Below are positions 25,033 through 32,649 of a DNA stretch of 64,000 bases, one piece after another. The notes beneath the pieces were generated by a model. That model made no database searches. It was not told the origin of the DNA and saw only the letters and a program-made list of their open reading frames with translations. Positions within the stretch are counted from its first letter, which is position 1. Each line of letters begins with the position of its first letter. The DNA comes from Spirosoma oryzae. GTDB lineage: Bacteria > Bacteroidota > Bacteroidia > Cytophagales > Spirosomataceae. The position numbers and the translations under genes were made by a program. The DNA lies in NCBI RefSeq assembly GCF_003002825.1, contig NZ_PVTE01000001.1:1-64000 (forward strand), in the 5' to 3' direction.

Positions 25033-25041
25033 TCTAGTTTG

Positions 25042-25170
25042 ACGTTTGTGGTTCGTGGTTTGCATGTAGCCTGGACGTCCACGTCCGGGCGGCCGTTAGG
25101 CCAACTACGTAAGGCGGCAGCTCTATTGGTCGCTCCGCGCCCACCCGGACGTGGACGTCCAGGCTACACT
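25042..25170. repeat. NPE9, nested palindromic element (subtype I, forward)
   Basis: 24-base inner arms at 25066-25089 and 25144-25167 (GTAGCCTGGACGTCCACGTC...) enclose GGCCGTTAGGCCAACTACGT, AAGGCGGCAGCTCTATTGGT and CGCTCCGCGCC. It lies between the ridA and gntP genes. Outer TTTACGG arms are not seen. Confidence 0.88.
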
Positions 25171-25179
25171 TTGTACCAC

Positions 25180-26493
25180 TTAAAGGATTAAATTAAAAAG
25201 TAGTACGCCTGCCAGACCGGCGAAGGCGACAATGGTTTCCATTAATGACCACGACCGGATCGTGTCTTTCAGGCTGAGGTTAAAGTATTCCTTGAACAAC
25301 CAGAAGCCGGGGTCGTTGACGTGCGAGAACATCAGACTACCCGCGCCGACGGCAATAACCATCAGGTTGGGGTTGACGTGTTGCTGGGCGACGATGGGCG
25401 CGATGATACCGGCGGCCGTCAGTCCGGCAACGGTGGCCGAACCGAGACAGACCCGGATGATGGCCGCAATCAGCCAGCCCAGTACCAGCGGGGGTAAGGT
25501 CAGCGTTTGCAGGCGGGTGGCCAGTTCCTGACTCAAGCCGCTGTCGGACAGGACCTGCTTCAGCGCCCCTGCCCCGGCGATGATGAGCAGAATCATGGCT
25601 ACGTCTTTGGCCGCTTCCTCGTAGATCTTCATCACCTGCGGCATCGTCTTGCCGTTGGATAAGCCCAGACTGACCGTCGCGACAAGCACCGAAATCAGCA
25701 TTACCACGGCCGGGTCGCCGATGAAGGCCGTCGACGTCATCAGTGCGTCATTGGTCGGGAAAATAACCCGCAGCACCGTTGTGATGGCCAGCAGCACGAC
25801 AGGCAGCAGGGCCGACAGAAAGCTGTTGAGCGTACCGGGGCGGTTGTCGAGCGGAACGGGCTTCGTGGCAAAGGTGTCGAGCGGTTCGGCGTGAATACCT
25901 TTCAGCGTCTGGGCGAAGATCGGTCCGGCCAGGATGATCGTCGGGATGGCAATGCTGATACCGAGCAACAGCGTCAGCCCCATGTTAGCCCCGAACTGCG
26001 TTACCAGTGCGGCCGGGGAGGGGTGGGGCGGCAGGAAGCCGTGGGCCACCGACAGCGACGCCAGCATGGGCAGACCGATGTAGACGGCGGGTAGCTTGTA
26101 GCGGTACACGACCGAAAAGATCAGCGGAATCATCAGGACGAAACCGACATTGTAGAACAGCGGAATACCGATGATAAAGCCCGTACACATCAGCCCCCAT
26201 TGGATGTAGCGTTGCCCGAACAGGTTCATCATTACCCCGGCGATGGTTTGCGCGGCCCCGCTATCGGCGACCAGCTTGCCCAGCATAGCCCCCAGCGCGA
26301 TTACCACCACCAGCCCGCCCAGCGTGTCGCCAATGCCTTTCTGCACGGATTTGGCCACGTCGACGAGGGGCATGCCCAGCAGCGCACCCGCCAGCAGCGA
26401 CACGACCAGAAACGACAGAAACGGGCTGACTTTCCCCCATGAAATCATCAGGATCAGCAGCAACACACACAGGCCAACGGTTAGCAGGGGCAT
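25180..26493 (-). CDS. GntP-family permease
   Basis: A 437-residue membrane protein with about 12 hydrophobic segments, of the gluconate:H+ symporter family. Seen are GIGDTLGGLVVVIALGAMLG, GIPLFYNVGFVLMIPLI, HGFLPPHPSPAALV and FSHVNDPGFWLFKEYFNL, all standard GntP blocks. GntP proteins carry gluconate and other hydroxy acids, and relatives such as DsdX carry D-serine. Given the PLP enzyme and RidA next door, D-serine or D-threonine uptake is a reasonable guess. It has the same direction as the PUL genes upstream and may be read with them. Confidence 0.9.
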   Translation of the reverse strand: MPLLTVGLCVLLLILMISWGKVSPFLSFLVVSLLAGALLGMPLVDVAKSVQKGIGDTLGGLVVVIALGAMLGKLVADSGAAQTIAGVMMNLFGQRYIQWGLMCTGFIIGIPLFYNVGFVLMIPLIFSVVYRYKLPAVYIGLPMLASLSVAHGFLPPHPSPAALVTQFGANMGLTLLLGISIAIPTIILAGPIFAQTLKGIHAEPLDTFATKPVPLDNRPGTLNSFLSALLPVVLLAITTVLRVIFPTNDALMTSTAFIGDPAVVMLISVLVATVSLGLSNGKTMPQVMKIYEEAAKDVAMILLIIAGAGALKQVLSDSGLSQELATRLQTLTLPPLVLGWLIAAIIRVCLGSATVAGLTAAGIIAPIVAQQHVNPNLMVIAVGAGSLMFSHVNDPGFWLFKEYFNLSLKDTIRSWSLMETIVAFAGLAGVLLFNLIL

Positions 26494-26504
26494 AGGTTTT
26501 AAGG

Positions 26505-26685
26505 GGTTATCGGGTTTCGGTGTACGGTTCTCAGTATACGGTTTACGGTGGGCGTCTGTGATTGCTAACCGTAAATCGAAAAATACGTAACTCCTGATGC
26601 CAAGATCTGTGTCTTCATCGACCCTGGCGGTGAGCGTTGACGGGGACTAGCCGAAAACCGTAAACGATATACCGTAAACTGTACA
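26505..26685. repeat. NPE10, nested palindromic element (outer arms only)
   Basis: It has outer-arm sequences at both ends: TCGGTGTACGGTTCTCAGTA, TACGGTTTACGGTGG on the left and CCGAAAACCGTAAACGATAT, ACCGTAAACTGTA on the right. In between, CTAACCGTAAATCGAAAAAT adds a third arm. The inner GTAGCCTGGAC arms are absent. It lies between the gntP and fucosidase genes. Confidence 0.7.
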
Positions 26686-28338
26686 CTACTCCAGTCTCAG
26701 TTTACTGATGCTCAGGGTGTTGCCGTCGATGGACAGGCCATCCTGAATCAGCACGGCACGGTATTCGATTTCGTCGTAGGTTTTCAGCGTACCGGCCATC
26801 AGTTCCAGACTTTGCTTGCCGGTTTGTGACACCGGATAAACGTCCGTCAGGGTCCAGGGCTGGTTAAAGTCTTCATTGAGTGAACTCTGCACCGGGCGGT
26901 AAGCAAAGCCCAGCCGGTACTGCTTGCCGTCGCCCAGCTTGAGGACGTTGGCGGTTAATTTCAGGTTGCCATTGGGCAGTTTCTCAGCAGGCATGGTGCG
27001 GAACTGAACCGGCTCGACGGCGGGCGTTACGTTGGTCAGTTTAAGCACGATCGGGTTGGGCCACTTGTGGTTGTTGTAGATGCGCTGCGCCCGAACGACC
27101 GATATTTTCAGGCCCTCAGCCGTCTGCTCGAAACGCGTCTGTCCGTCGTTGGTGGGCTGGTATTCGACTACGTTGCCCGTTTGACCCAGTACACTCACTT
27201 CCGTTTTGCCCGTGGCCTTCACCGACCGAAGCAGAAACTCGCGACGCTGCCCGCGCGGCCAGTCGGGCATACCCGTCAGGTAGGCGAATACGGTGTTGTC
27301 GGTCTTGTGTCTGGTGAACCAGATATTGCCTTCGTTGCGGATGATCCAGGGGCGCACGTCGTGAACGGACTCGTGGTTGATGAAGTGCCACGCGCCGATT
27401 TCCATCAGCCGGCCCATCTGCCCTTCGTTCAGGTCGCCCCACTGCGTCGGACCGACGTTGAGCAGGTAGGAGCCGCCTTTGGCCCGCGCTTCGATCAGAA
27501 AATTCAGCAGTTCGGTACCCGACTTGTAGTGGTCGTTGGTCGGCTTGTAATTCCAGGCCGTACCCATGGTCATGTTGCTTTCCCAGGGCCGTTCTAGGGT
27601 CTCGCCGGGCATGTACTGCTCGGGGGTTTGCAGCGCGCCCCGCGTAATCAGGCAGTTGGGCTGGTATTTCCAGACCGTCGCTTTAACCTCTTCCCGCAGC
27701 ACGTCGCTGTCGATGAAAAACAAGTCGACAGGGCCGTAGTTGGTCATCAGCTCGCGGCACTGTGCTTCGACGAACGTTTTGTACTTCGCCTGAAACGGCT
27801 TCGCTTTCTCCCAGTGCCCATCGCGGGTGATGTCTTTCATCCCGTTGCGGTAGGCAAACGAAAAATCTTCGGGCGAATAGTAGAACCCGACGGCCATCCC
27901 CCACTTGCGACAGGCGTCGACGAACTGCCGGACGATGTCTTTTTTGTAGGGGGTGTTCATCACGCCGAAGTCGGTGGTTTTGGTGTCCCACATGCAGAAG
28001 CCCGCATGGTGCTTGGTCGTGAACATGATGTATTTCATGCCCGCGTTCTTCGCCAGGATCACGATGCGTTCGGGGTCCCAGTCTTTGGGGTAGAAGGTCT
28101 TGGGGAGTTCGCGGATATAGCGGTCGACGTAATCGGGCGACGCGCCAACCAGCGAATGGCTGATGACAACCCCCAGTTGCGTGTCGACGTTCCAGTGAAT
28201 AAACATGCCGAAACCGGCGTCTTTAAGCCAGGTTTCCCGTTCGGGTTTGTTGTGGTTGACGCCCAATTGCTCCTGCGCCCAACCCTGGTGGGTTGTCAGC
28301 AACAGCAGTGTGAAGGCAAAGCAAAGAAGTCGACGCAT
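26686..28338 (-). CDS. alpha-L-fucosidase (GH29), secreted
   Basis: A 550-residue protein with a signal peptide (MRRLLCFAFTLLLLTTHQGW-AQ). The GH29 barrel covers about 30-370: FGMFIHWNVDTQ, YIMFTTKHHAGFCMWDTKTT, GFYYSPEDFSF and YGPVDLFFIDSD. By family, the nucleophile would be the Asp of the FFID stretch (about D210). MGTAWNYKPTNDHYKSGTEL and GGSYLLNVGPTQWGDLNE follow. The C-terminal 170 residues are beta-rich. It would release fucose from glycans in the periplasm. It follows the GH20 gene in the same direction and belongs to the SusC/SusD locus. Confidence 0.9.
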   Translation of the reverse strand: MRRLLCFAFTLLLLTTHQGWAQEQLGVNHNKPERETWLKDAGFGMFIHWNVDTQLGVVISHSLVGASPDYVDRYIRELPKTFYPKDWDPERIVILAKNAGMKYIMFTTKHHAGFCMWDTKTTDFGVMNTPYKKDIVRQFVDACRKWGMAVGFYYSPEDFSFAYRNGMKDITRDGHWEKAKPFQAKYKTFVEAQCRELMTNYGPVDLFFIDSDVLREEVKATVWKYQPNCLITRGALQTPEQYMPGETLERPWESNMTMGTAWNYKPTNDHYKSGTELLNFLIEARAKGGSYLLNVGPTQWGDLNEGQMGRLMEIGAWHFINHESVHDVRPWIIRNEGNIWFTRHKTDNTVFAYLTGMPDWPRGQRREFLLRSVKATGKTEVSVLGQTGNVVEYQPTNDGQTRFEQTAEGLKISVVRAQRIYNNHKWPNPIVLKLTNVTPAVEPVQFRTMPAEKLPNGNLKLTANVLKLGDGKQYRLGFAYRPVQSSLNEDFNQPWTLTDVYPVSQTGKQSLELMAGTLKTYDEIEYRAVLIQDGLSIDGNTLSISKLRLE

Positions 28339-28382
28339 GAGAAAGAAAAAGGGGAAATGTTTCTGTTTTTACTGAATGGGGG

Positions 28383-28472
28383 ACCCCACCCCCGACCCCT
28401 CCCCGTTAGGGAGGGGAGAAAAGCTGTCGCTACGTTGTTCCCCTCCCTAACGGGGAGGGGTTGGGGTGGGGT
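28383..28472. repeat. C/G-rich inverted repeat
   Basis: Left arm 28383-28420 (ACCCCACCCCCGACCCCTCC, CCGTTAGGGAGGGG) and right arm 28438-28472 are complementary over about 35 bases with few mismatches, around a 17-base loop. It lies between the GH29 and GH20 genes. In the transcript it would form a strong hairpin and could set the relative level of GH29. It is also the kind of purine/pyrimidine-rich inverted repeat seen scattered in many genomes. Confidence 0.85.
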
Positions 28473-28478
28473 TCAAGG

Positions 28479-30782
28479 TTACCGGACGATCACCTCGTCC
28501 AGCAACAACCAGGCCTTGCCGCCGGCTCCGTATTCACCGGCGGGAATTGTACCCTGTCCGGTTGCTTGAATCCGTACGAAGCGGGCCTGGGTCGGGGTAA
28601 AGCGACCATCGACGGGGTTGATGCCGTTGACGGGAAACTGAGTCTGTTCATAAACGGTCCGGTACGTGTTGCCGTCGGTGGAAACCGATACACGAAGCTG
28701 TTTGGGGGGCCACATCCGCTGCCAGCGGTAAGCCAGTATGTGCGTGCTGACTTGTGAGATGGTTTGCAGACTGTCCAGATCGACGACAATCGTCGGGTCG
28801 GTGCCGGAGAAGCCTACCCACTCGCCGGTGTTGTAGCGCGTCGTGCCCGCCCGCCCGTTGACCAGTACCTGCATGCTCGCCGGTCGGTACGCGCCCGATG
28901 GCAGTGGATCGACCGTTACCGATTTACCCGTCGCCTTGCTGATCGTAAAAGCCTGACTGACGACCCGGTCCTGCTGACGCCCGTCGATAAAAAGCGCCGA
29001 CCGGATGGTGCTGCTCTGCGTAACGGCGATCGGCTGCGTGTACAACAGGCTGTGGCTGGTTGGGGCGCTGCCGTCGGTGGTGTAGCGAAGCTGCGCACCG
29101 GGTCTGGTCGTTGTCAACGCGTACAACACCTGTCCGGCGGGCGATACGCTGACGGTGTCGGTTGGTTCGTCAACATGCGGATCGTAGTGGACGTGCTGGC
29201 GGTCAAGGAGGGGCCGTTGCTGCCGAAGCCGACGTAGAAAATCAGGGTAGTTACGTTGGGGGCGTGGTGTCCAGCCGGTTTCGGCCAGGGCCAGCAGGCG
29301 GGGAAAGACCATGTACTCCGCTTTGTCGGGCGTCGGCATGTATTCGGTCCAGACGTTGCCCTGCACGCCCAGCAGGTACCGGGCTTCGTCGGCGCGCAGG
29401 CTGTCGGGCGTCGGTTCGTAGCTGTACGTTTTGCGCAGGGGTGTGTAGCCCGCAGCCGCCAGCGGTTCGTCGGGGTGCAGCGACTGGTAGTAGTCGAAGT
29501 AGACGTGACTTTCAGGGGTCATGATGGCGTAATGGTGCTGCCGCATGGCCTGAATACCGCCCTCGATGCCACGCCAGCTCATCACGGCTGCGCTGTCGGA
29601 CAGGCGCAGATTGGGGTTGTGCCCTTCCAGAATTTCGTCCCAGCCAATCAGTTGCCGACCCCGCCGGTTGAGGTGCTTTTCGATACGCCGAATAAAGTAA
29701 CGCTGCAACTCGTTCTCGTTCGCCAGCTTCTCCGACCGGATACGCGCCTGACAGCGGGGACAGGTTTGCCAGCGCACTTTCGGGCATTCGTCGCCCCCGA
29801 TATGGATATAGCGGGATGGGAATAAGCCGATTACTTCGTCGAGTACGTTGGTCAGCATGGTGAAGGTACTATCGTTGCCCGCGCAGAAGACATCGTCGAA
29901 GATGCCCCAGAACGTTGCGGCAGCGTAAGGGCCACCCGGCGACCCGTCGGGCTTTTGACAGCCCAACTGTGGAAAGGCGCTAAGAGCCGCCAGGGCGTGG
30001 CCCGGCATCTCGATCTCGGGAATGACCGTGATGTGGCGGTCGGCAGCATACCGGACAATAGCGCGTACCTCGTCCTGCGTGTAAAAGCCCCCGTAGCGTT
30101 TACCGTCGAATCGATGTGGCAGCTCCTTCTTGTGACCGATTAATGTCTGAGCGCGGTAGGCGGCTGTTTGTTGTAGTTGCGGGTAACGTTTGATCTCGAC
30201 ACGCCAGCCCTGATCGTCGGTCAGGTGCCAGTGAAAGGTGTTGAGTTTGTAGCGGGCCAGCAGGTCGATGTATTTCCTGATGAACGATACCGGAAATAGG
30301 TGGCGGCTGACGTCGAGCTGCATACCCCGGTACGGAAAGCGCGGATAATCGTCGATTTGCTGACAGAGGATGCGTCCCGAGGGGGATAGTTCGAGCAGTT
30401 GACGCAGCGATTGCAGGCCGAAGAACAGGCCCGTATCATCGTGCCCGATCAGGTCGATGCCCGTTGGGCGGATCGTCAGGCGGTAGCCTTCGGGTTTAGG
30501 AATAGTTGTTGAATCGATGCGTAAACGAAGGGCTGACGCGGTGGGTGTGGATGATGTGGTAGGAAGCGAAAAGCCAAGCAGTTGCCGGACCATTGTCAGG
30601 GTGGCTACCGGAACGGATTTGTCCGCCAACAGGCGGGTCTGTCGAGCCAGGGTAAATGTGCCCGACCGAAACCGGACCGATACCGGACGGGGAATCAGGC
30701 CCGTCGAGTCGGAGAAAGTTGGCTGGGCGAAACACGACGCCCAGCCAAACCCAATTATCATTAATGTGCCTATGATTTTCAC
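28479..30782 (-). CDS. beta-N-acetylhexosaminidase (GH20), secreted
   Basis: A 767-residue protein with a signal peptide (MKIIGTLMIIGFGWASCFAQ). A GH20 N-terminal domain (about 28-145) and the catalytic barrel (146-500) follow: FHWHLTDDQGWRVEIKRYP, PEIEMPGHALAAL, and HIGGDECPKVRW with the catalytic Asp-Glu pair at about D331-E332. A chitobiase-type C-terminal domain (about 540-610) and an F5/8-type discoidin-like domain (about 625-767, DLDSLQTISQVSTHILAYRW) complete it. It removes terminal GlcNAc or GalNAc. With GH29 and SusC/D it suggests host- or fungal-type fucosylated amino-sugar glycans. Confidence 0.92.
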   Translation of the reverse strand: MKIIGTLMIIGFGWASCFAQPTFSDSTGLIPRPVSVRFRSGTFTLARQTRLLADKSVPVATLTMVRQLLGFSLPTTSSTPTASALRLRIDSTTIPKPEGYRLTIRPTGIDLIGHDDTGLFFGLQSLRQLLELSPSGRILCQQIDDYPRFPYRGMQLDVSRHLFPVSFIRKYIDLLARYKLNTFHWHLTDDQGWRVEIKRYPQLQQTAAYRAQTLIGHKKELPHRFDGKRYGGFYTQDEVRAIVRYAADRHITVIPEIEMPGHALAALSAFPQLGCQKPDGSPGGPYAAATFWGIFDDVFCAGNDSTFTMLTNVLDEVIGLFPSRYIHIGGDECPKVRWQTCPRCQARIRSEKLANENELQRYFIRRIEKHLNRRGRQLIGWDEILEGHNPNLRLSDSAAVMSWRGIEGGIQAMRQHHYAIMTPESHVYFDYYQSLHPDEPLAAAGYTPLRKTYSYEPTPDSLRADEARYLLGVQGNVWTEYMPTPDKAEYMVFPRLLALAETGWTPRPQRNYPDFLRRLRQQRPLLDRQHVHYDPHVDEPTDTVSVSPAGQVLYALTTTRPGAQLRYTTDGSAPTSHSLLYTQPIAVTQSSTIRSALFIDGRQQDRVVSQAFTISKATGKSVTVDPLPSGAYRPASMQVLVNGRAGTTRYNTGEWVGFSGTDPTIVVDLDSLQTISQVSTHILAYRWQRMWPPKQLRVSVSTDGNTYRTVYEQTQFPVNGINPVDGRFTPTQARFVRIQATGQGTIPAGEYGAGGKAWLLLDEVIVR

Positions 30783-30850
30783 TGTTGAGAAGAAAGAGGA
30801 TAGATGAAAGAAGAAAGACAGTTTACTGAAAGAGGGTTCTTGGAATCGCT

Positions 30851-30878
30851 TCTGTCATCCCTCGCAGGTTCGGGACGA
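30851..30878. repeat. short dispersed repeat, copy 2
   Basis: The reverse complement of the copy at 3277-3300, with one mismatch in 24 (core CTGTCATCCCTCGCAGGTTC). It lies in the gap between the susD and GH20 genes, which otherwise holds no gene. Confidence 0.5.
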
Positions 30879-30959
30879 CAAAAAGCCTTTTTTTGAAAAA
30901 CGTTATCGGTTTATCATCTCTTTCGTCTCACGTCTTTTCTCTTTCTTCTAAAAAAACAA

Positions 30960-32510
30960 TTACTGCTTATCCCACCAGATGCGCGTCGTCAGCAGGTTGG
31001 CTCCCTGGCGGGCAACGGCGGCACTGAACTGCGCATTGTTGACACTCTCTTCGGTTGGTGGGTAAAGCAATCGGCGCGGGATAACTCCTCCCGTGATGTT
31101 GCCCGTCACGTTGACGGGGGTCAGGGCGGGGTAACCCGTCCGGCGCCAGCTCGCGAAGGCTTCCTGCTCGTCGGGGAAGAGGGTGATCCAGAGCTGCGAA
31201 CCGATCTGTGCCAGTTTGGCGTCGGTTGAGCCGCTGGCCGGGAACGGATTCTTCGTCAGATAGGCATCGACCTTCGCCGTTGAAATGCTACCCGCCGTCG
31301 CATTGATCTGCGCCCAATTGGCCATCGCCGAGCGAACGCCCGCGTTGTAAGCCGAGGCTGCATCGCCCGAGTACCAGCCCCGCACGGCCGCTTCGGCCAG
31401 CAAAAGGTTAACTTCGGCGGCCGTCATCACCAGCACCGGCGCGTCGAGCTTCAGTACTGTTACCGGGTTCGGCTCCGAATACGTCTTGAAATCAGCAGGT
31501 TTGACGAGCAGGCCGTTGGGCATACCCCGTTGTAGCGACGTCGTGGTGTCGGCAGTGCTACCGTTCCAGACAACGGCGATTACGTTCAGGCGTGGGTCGG
31601 CCGAGTTTTTCAGCGCGTCGATGAATGTTCGGGCCAGCTTACCGCCTTCGATATTGTCGTTGCCGTTGCCGGGGCTGTAGTCGCTGTTCCGCATCGACAG
31701 CGCGTAGGGGTTTTTGTTGATATCCTGCCCCGACGACAGGTAGTTGATCTTGGCCAGATCACTATCCTGCGTGATAACGCCCCCGGCGATGGCTTTCTTC
31801 GCCCAGGTCTGGGCGCTGGCTGCGTCGGCCTTGGTCATCCGCATGGCCAGCCGCAGCATCAGCGAATTGGCAAACTTCTTCCACCGGTCGATGTTGCCGC
31901 CGTAGATCAGGTCCGCCGTACCGAAAGTTGTTTTATTCGCGTCGAACGCCTGCACCGACTGGTCAAGTTCGTTCAGCATATCGGCGTAGATGGTCTGCTG
32001 CGCGTCGTATTTTGGCGCAAACAGGTTCTGCGTGTAGCCTTTGGCCGCTTCGCTGTAGGGGACGTCGCCGTAGAGGTCGGTGATGCGGTGCATGACGTAA
32101 ACGCGCCAGATGCGGGCCGCCGACAGCAGGTTGACCTGATTCGCGTCGGTCGACACCGCCCGGATTACTTCACTGATTTCGTTGACGGCGTTTGGGTAGC
32201 CATTCTGGAAGAAATCGTAGGGGTAGGTCCCCTGCTGGAAATAGTACTTATCGCCGATGGCGGGTACGTCTTTGTAGGTGGCGAAGTGTTGAATCGAACC
32301 GCCACTGGCCAGGACACCTGTCGAGTAGTAGCTGTTGTTCAGCGCGTCGAGCTGCGCCTTGGTGAAGACGTAGGCCGGGGTAATGGTCGATGAAGCATCG
32401 GGGTTGATGTTCATCTGCTCGAAGCCCTTGTCGCAGGCTGTCAGACCCGCCAGCAGGCCCGCCATCAGCAGCGACCGGCGCAGGAATGTATGGGAAGAAA
32501 GGAATGTCAT
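30960..32510 (-). CDS. susD: SusD/RagB-type outer-membrane lipoprotein
   Basis: A 516-residue glycan-binding lipoprotein. The N-terminus MTFLSSHTFLRRSLLMAGLL, AGLTAC has a lipobox with the acylated Cys at 26. It then follows the SusD-like_2 pattern (FEQMNINPDASSTITPAYVF, SGGSIQHFATYKD, and helical TPR-type repeats such as RIWRVYVMHRITDLYGDVPYSEA). It would sit on the cell surface as the lid of the SusC channel. The longer reading from 32582 is encoded by NPE11 (HPDVDVQAT) and is rejected. It follows the susC gene with only NPE11 between. Confidence 0.9.
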   Translation of the reverse strand: MTFLSSHTFLRRSLLMAGLLAGLTACDKGFEQMNINPDASSTITPAYVFTKAQLDALNNSYYSTGVLASGGSIQHFATYKDVPAIGDKYYFQQGTYPYDFFQNGYPNAVNEISEVIRAVSTDANQVNLLSAARIWRVYVMHRITDLYGDVPYSEAAKGYTQNLFAPKYDAQQTIYADMLNELDQSVQAFDANKTTFGTADLIYGGNIDRWKKFANSLMLRLAMRMTKADAASAQTWAKKAIAGGVITQDSDLAKINYLSSGQDINKNPYALSMRNSDYSPGNGNDNIEGGKLARTFIDALKNSADPRLNVIAVVWNGSTADTTTSLQRGMPNGLLVKPADFKTYSEPNPVTVLKLDAPVLVMTAAEVNLLLAEAAVRGWYSGDAASAYNAGVRSAMANWAQINATAGSISTAKVDAYLTKNPFPASGSTDAKLAQIGSQLWITLFPDEQEAFASWRRTGYPALTPVNVTGNITGGVIPRRLLYPPTEESVNNAQFSAAVARQGANLLTTRIWWDKQ

Positions 32511-32530
32511 AGGAGTATGCTGTTGTAAGT

Positions 32531-32640
32531 TGTATGTAGCCTGGACGTCCACGTCCGGGTGCCCGTCAGGGCAACTACACAAGGCGGCAGCTAATTGGTC
32601 GCTTCGCGCCCACCCGGACGTGGACGTCCAGGCTACTGGA
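32531..32640. repeat. NPE11, nested palindromic element (subtype I, forward)
   Basis: Perfect 26-base inner arms lie at 32536-32561 and 32611-32636 (GTAGCCTGGACGTCCACGTC...). The centre GCCCGTCAGGGCAACTACAC, AAGGCGGCAGCTAATTGGTC, GCTTCGCGCC is the cleanest forward copy. It lies in the susC-susD gap, where a hairpin could lower the susC:susD ratio or protect RNA ends. Confidence 0.92.
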
Positions 32641-32649
32641 TACGGTCTG

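Noticed and set aside
9909..32640. interpretation of the NPE repeats as a CRISPR array
   Set aside because: The repeats are not regularly spaced, lie one per gene gap, are palindromic at two levels and have no cas genes nearby.
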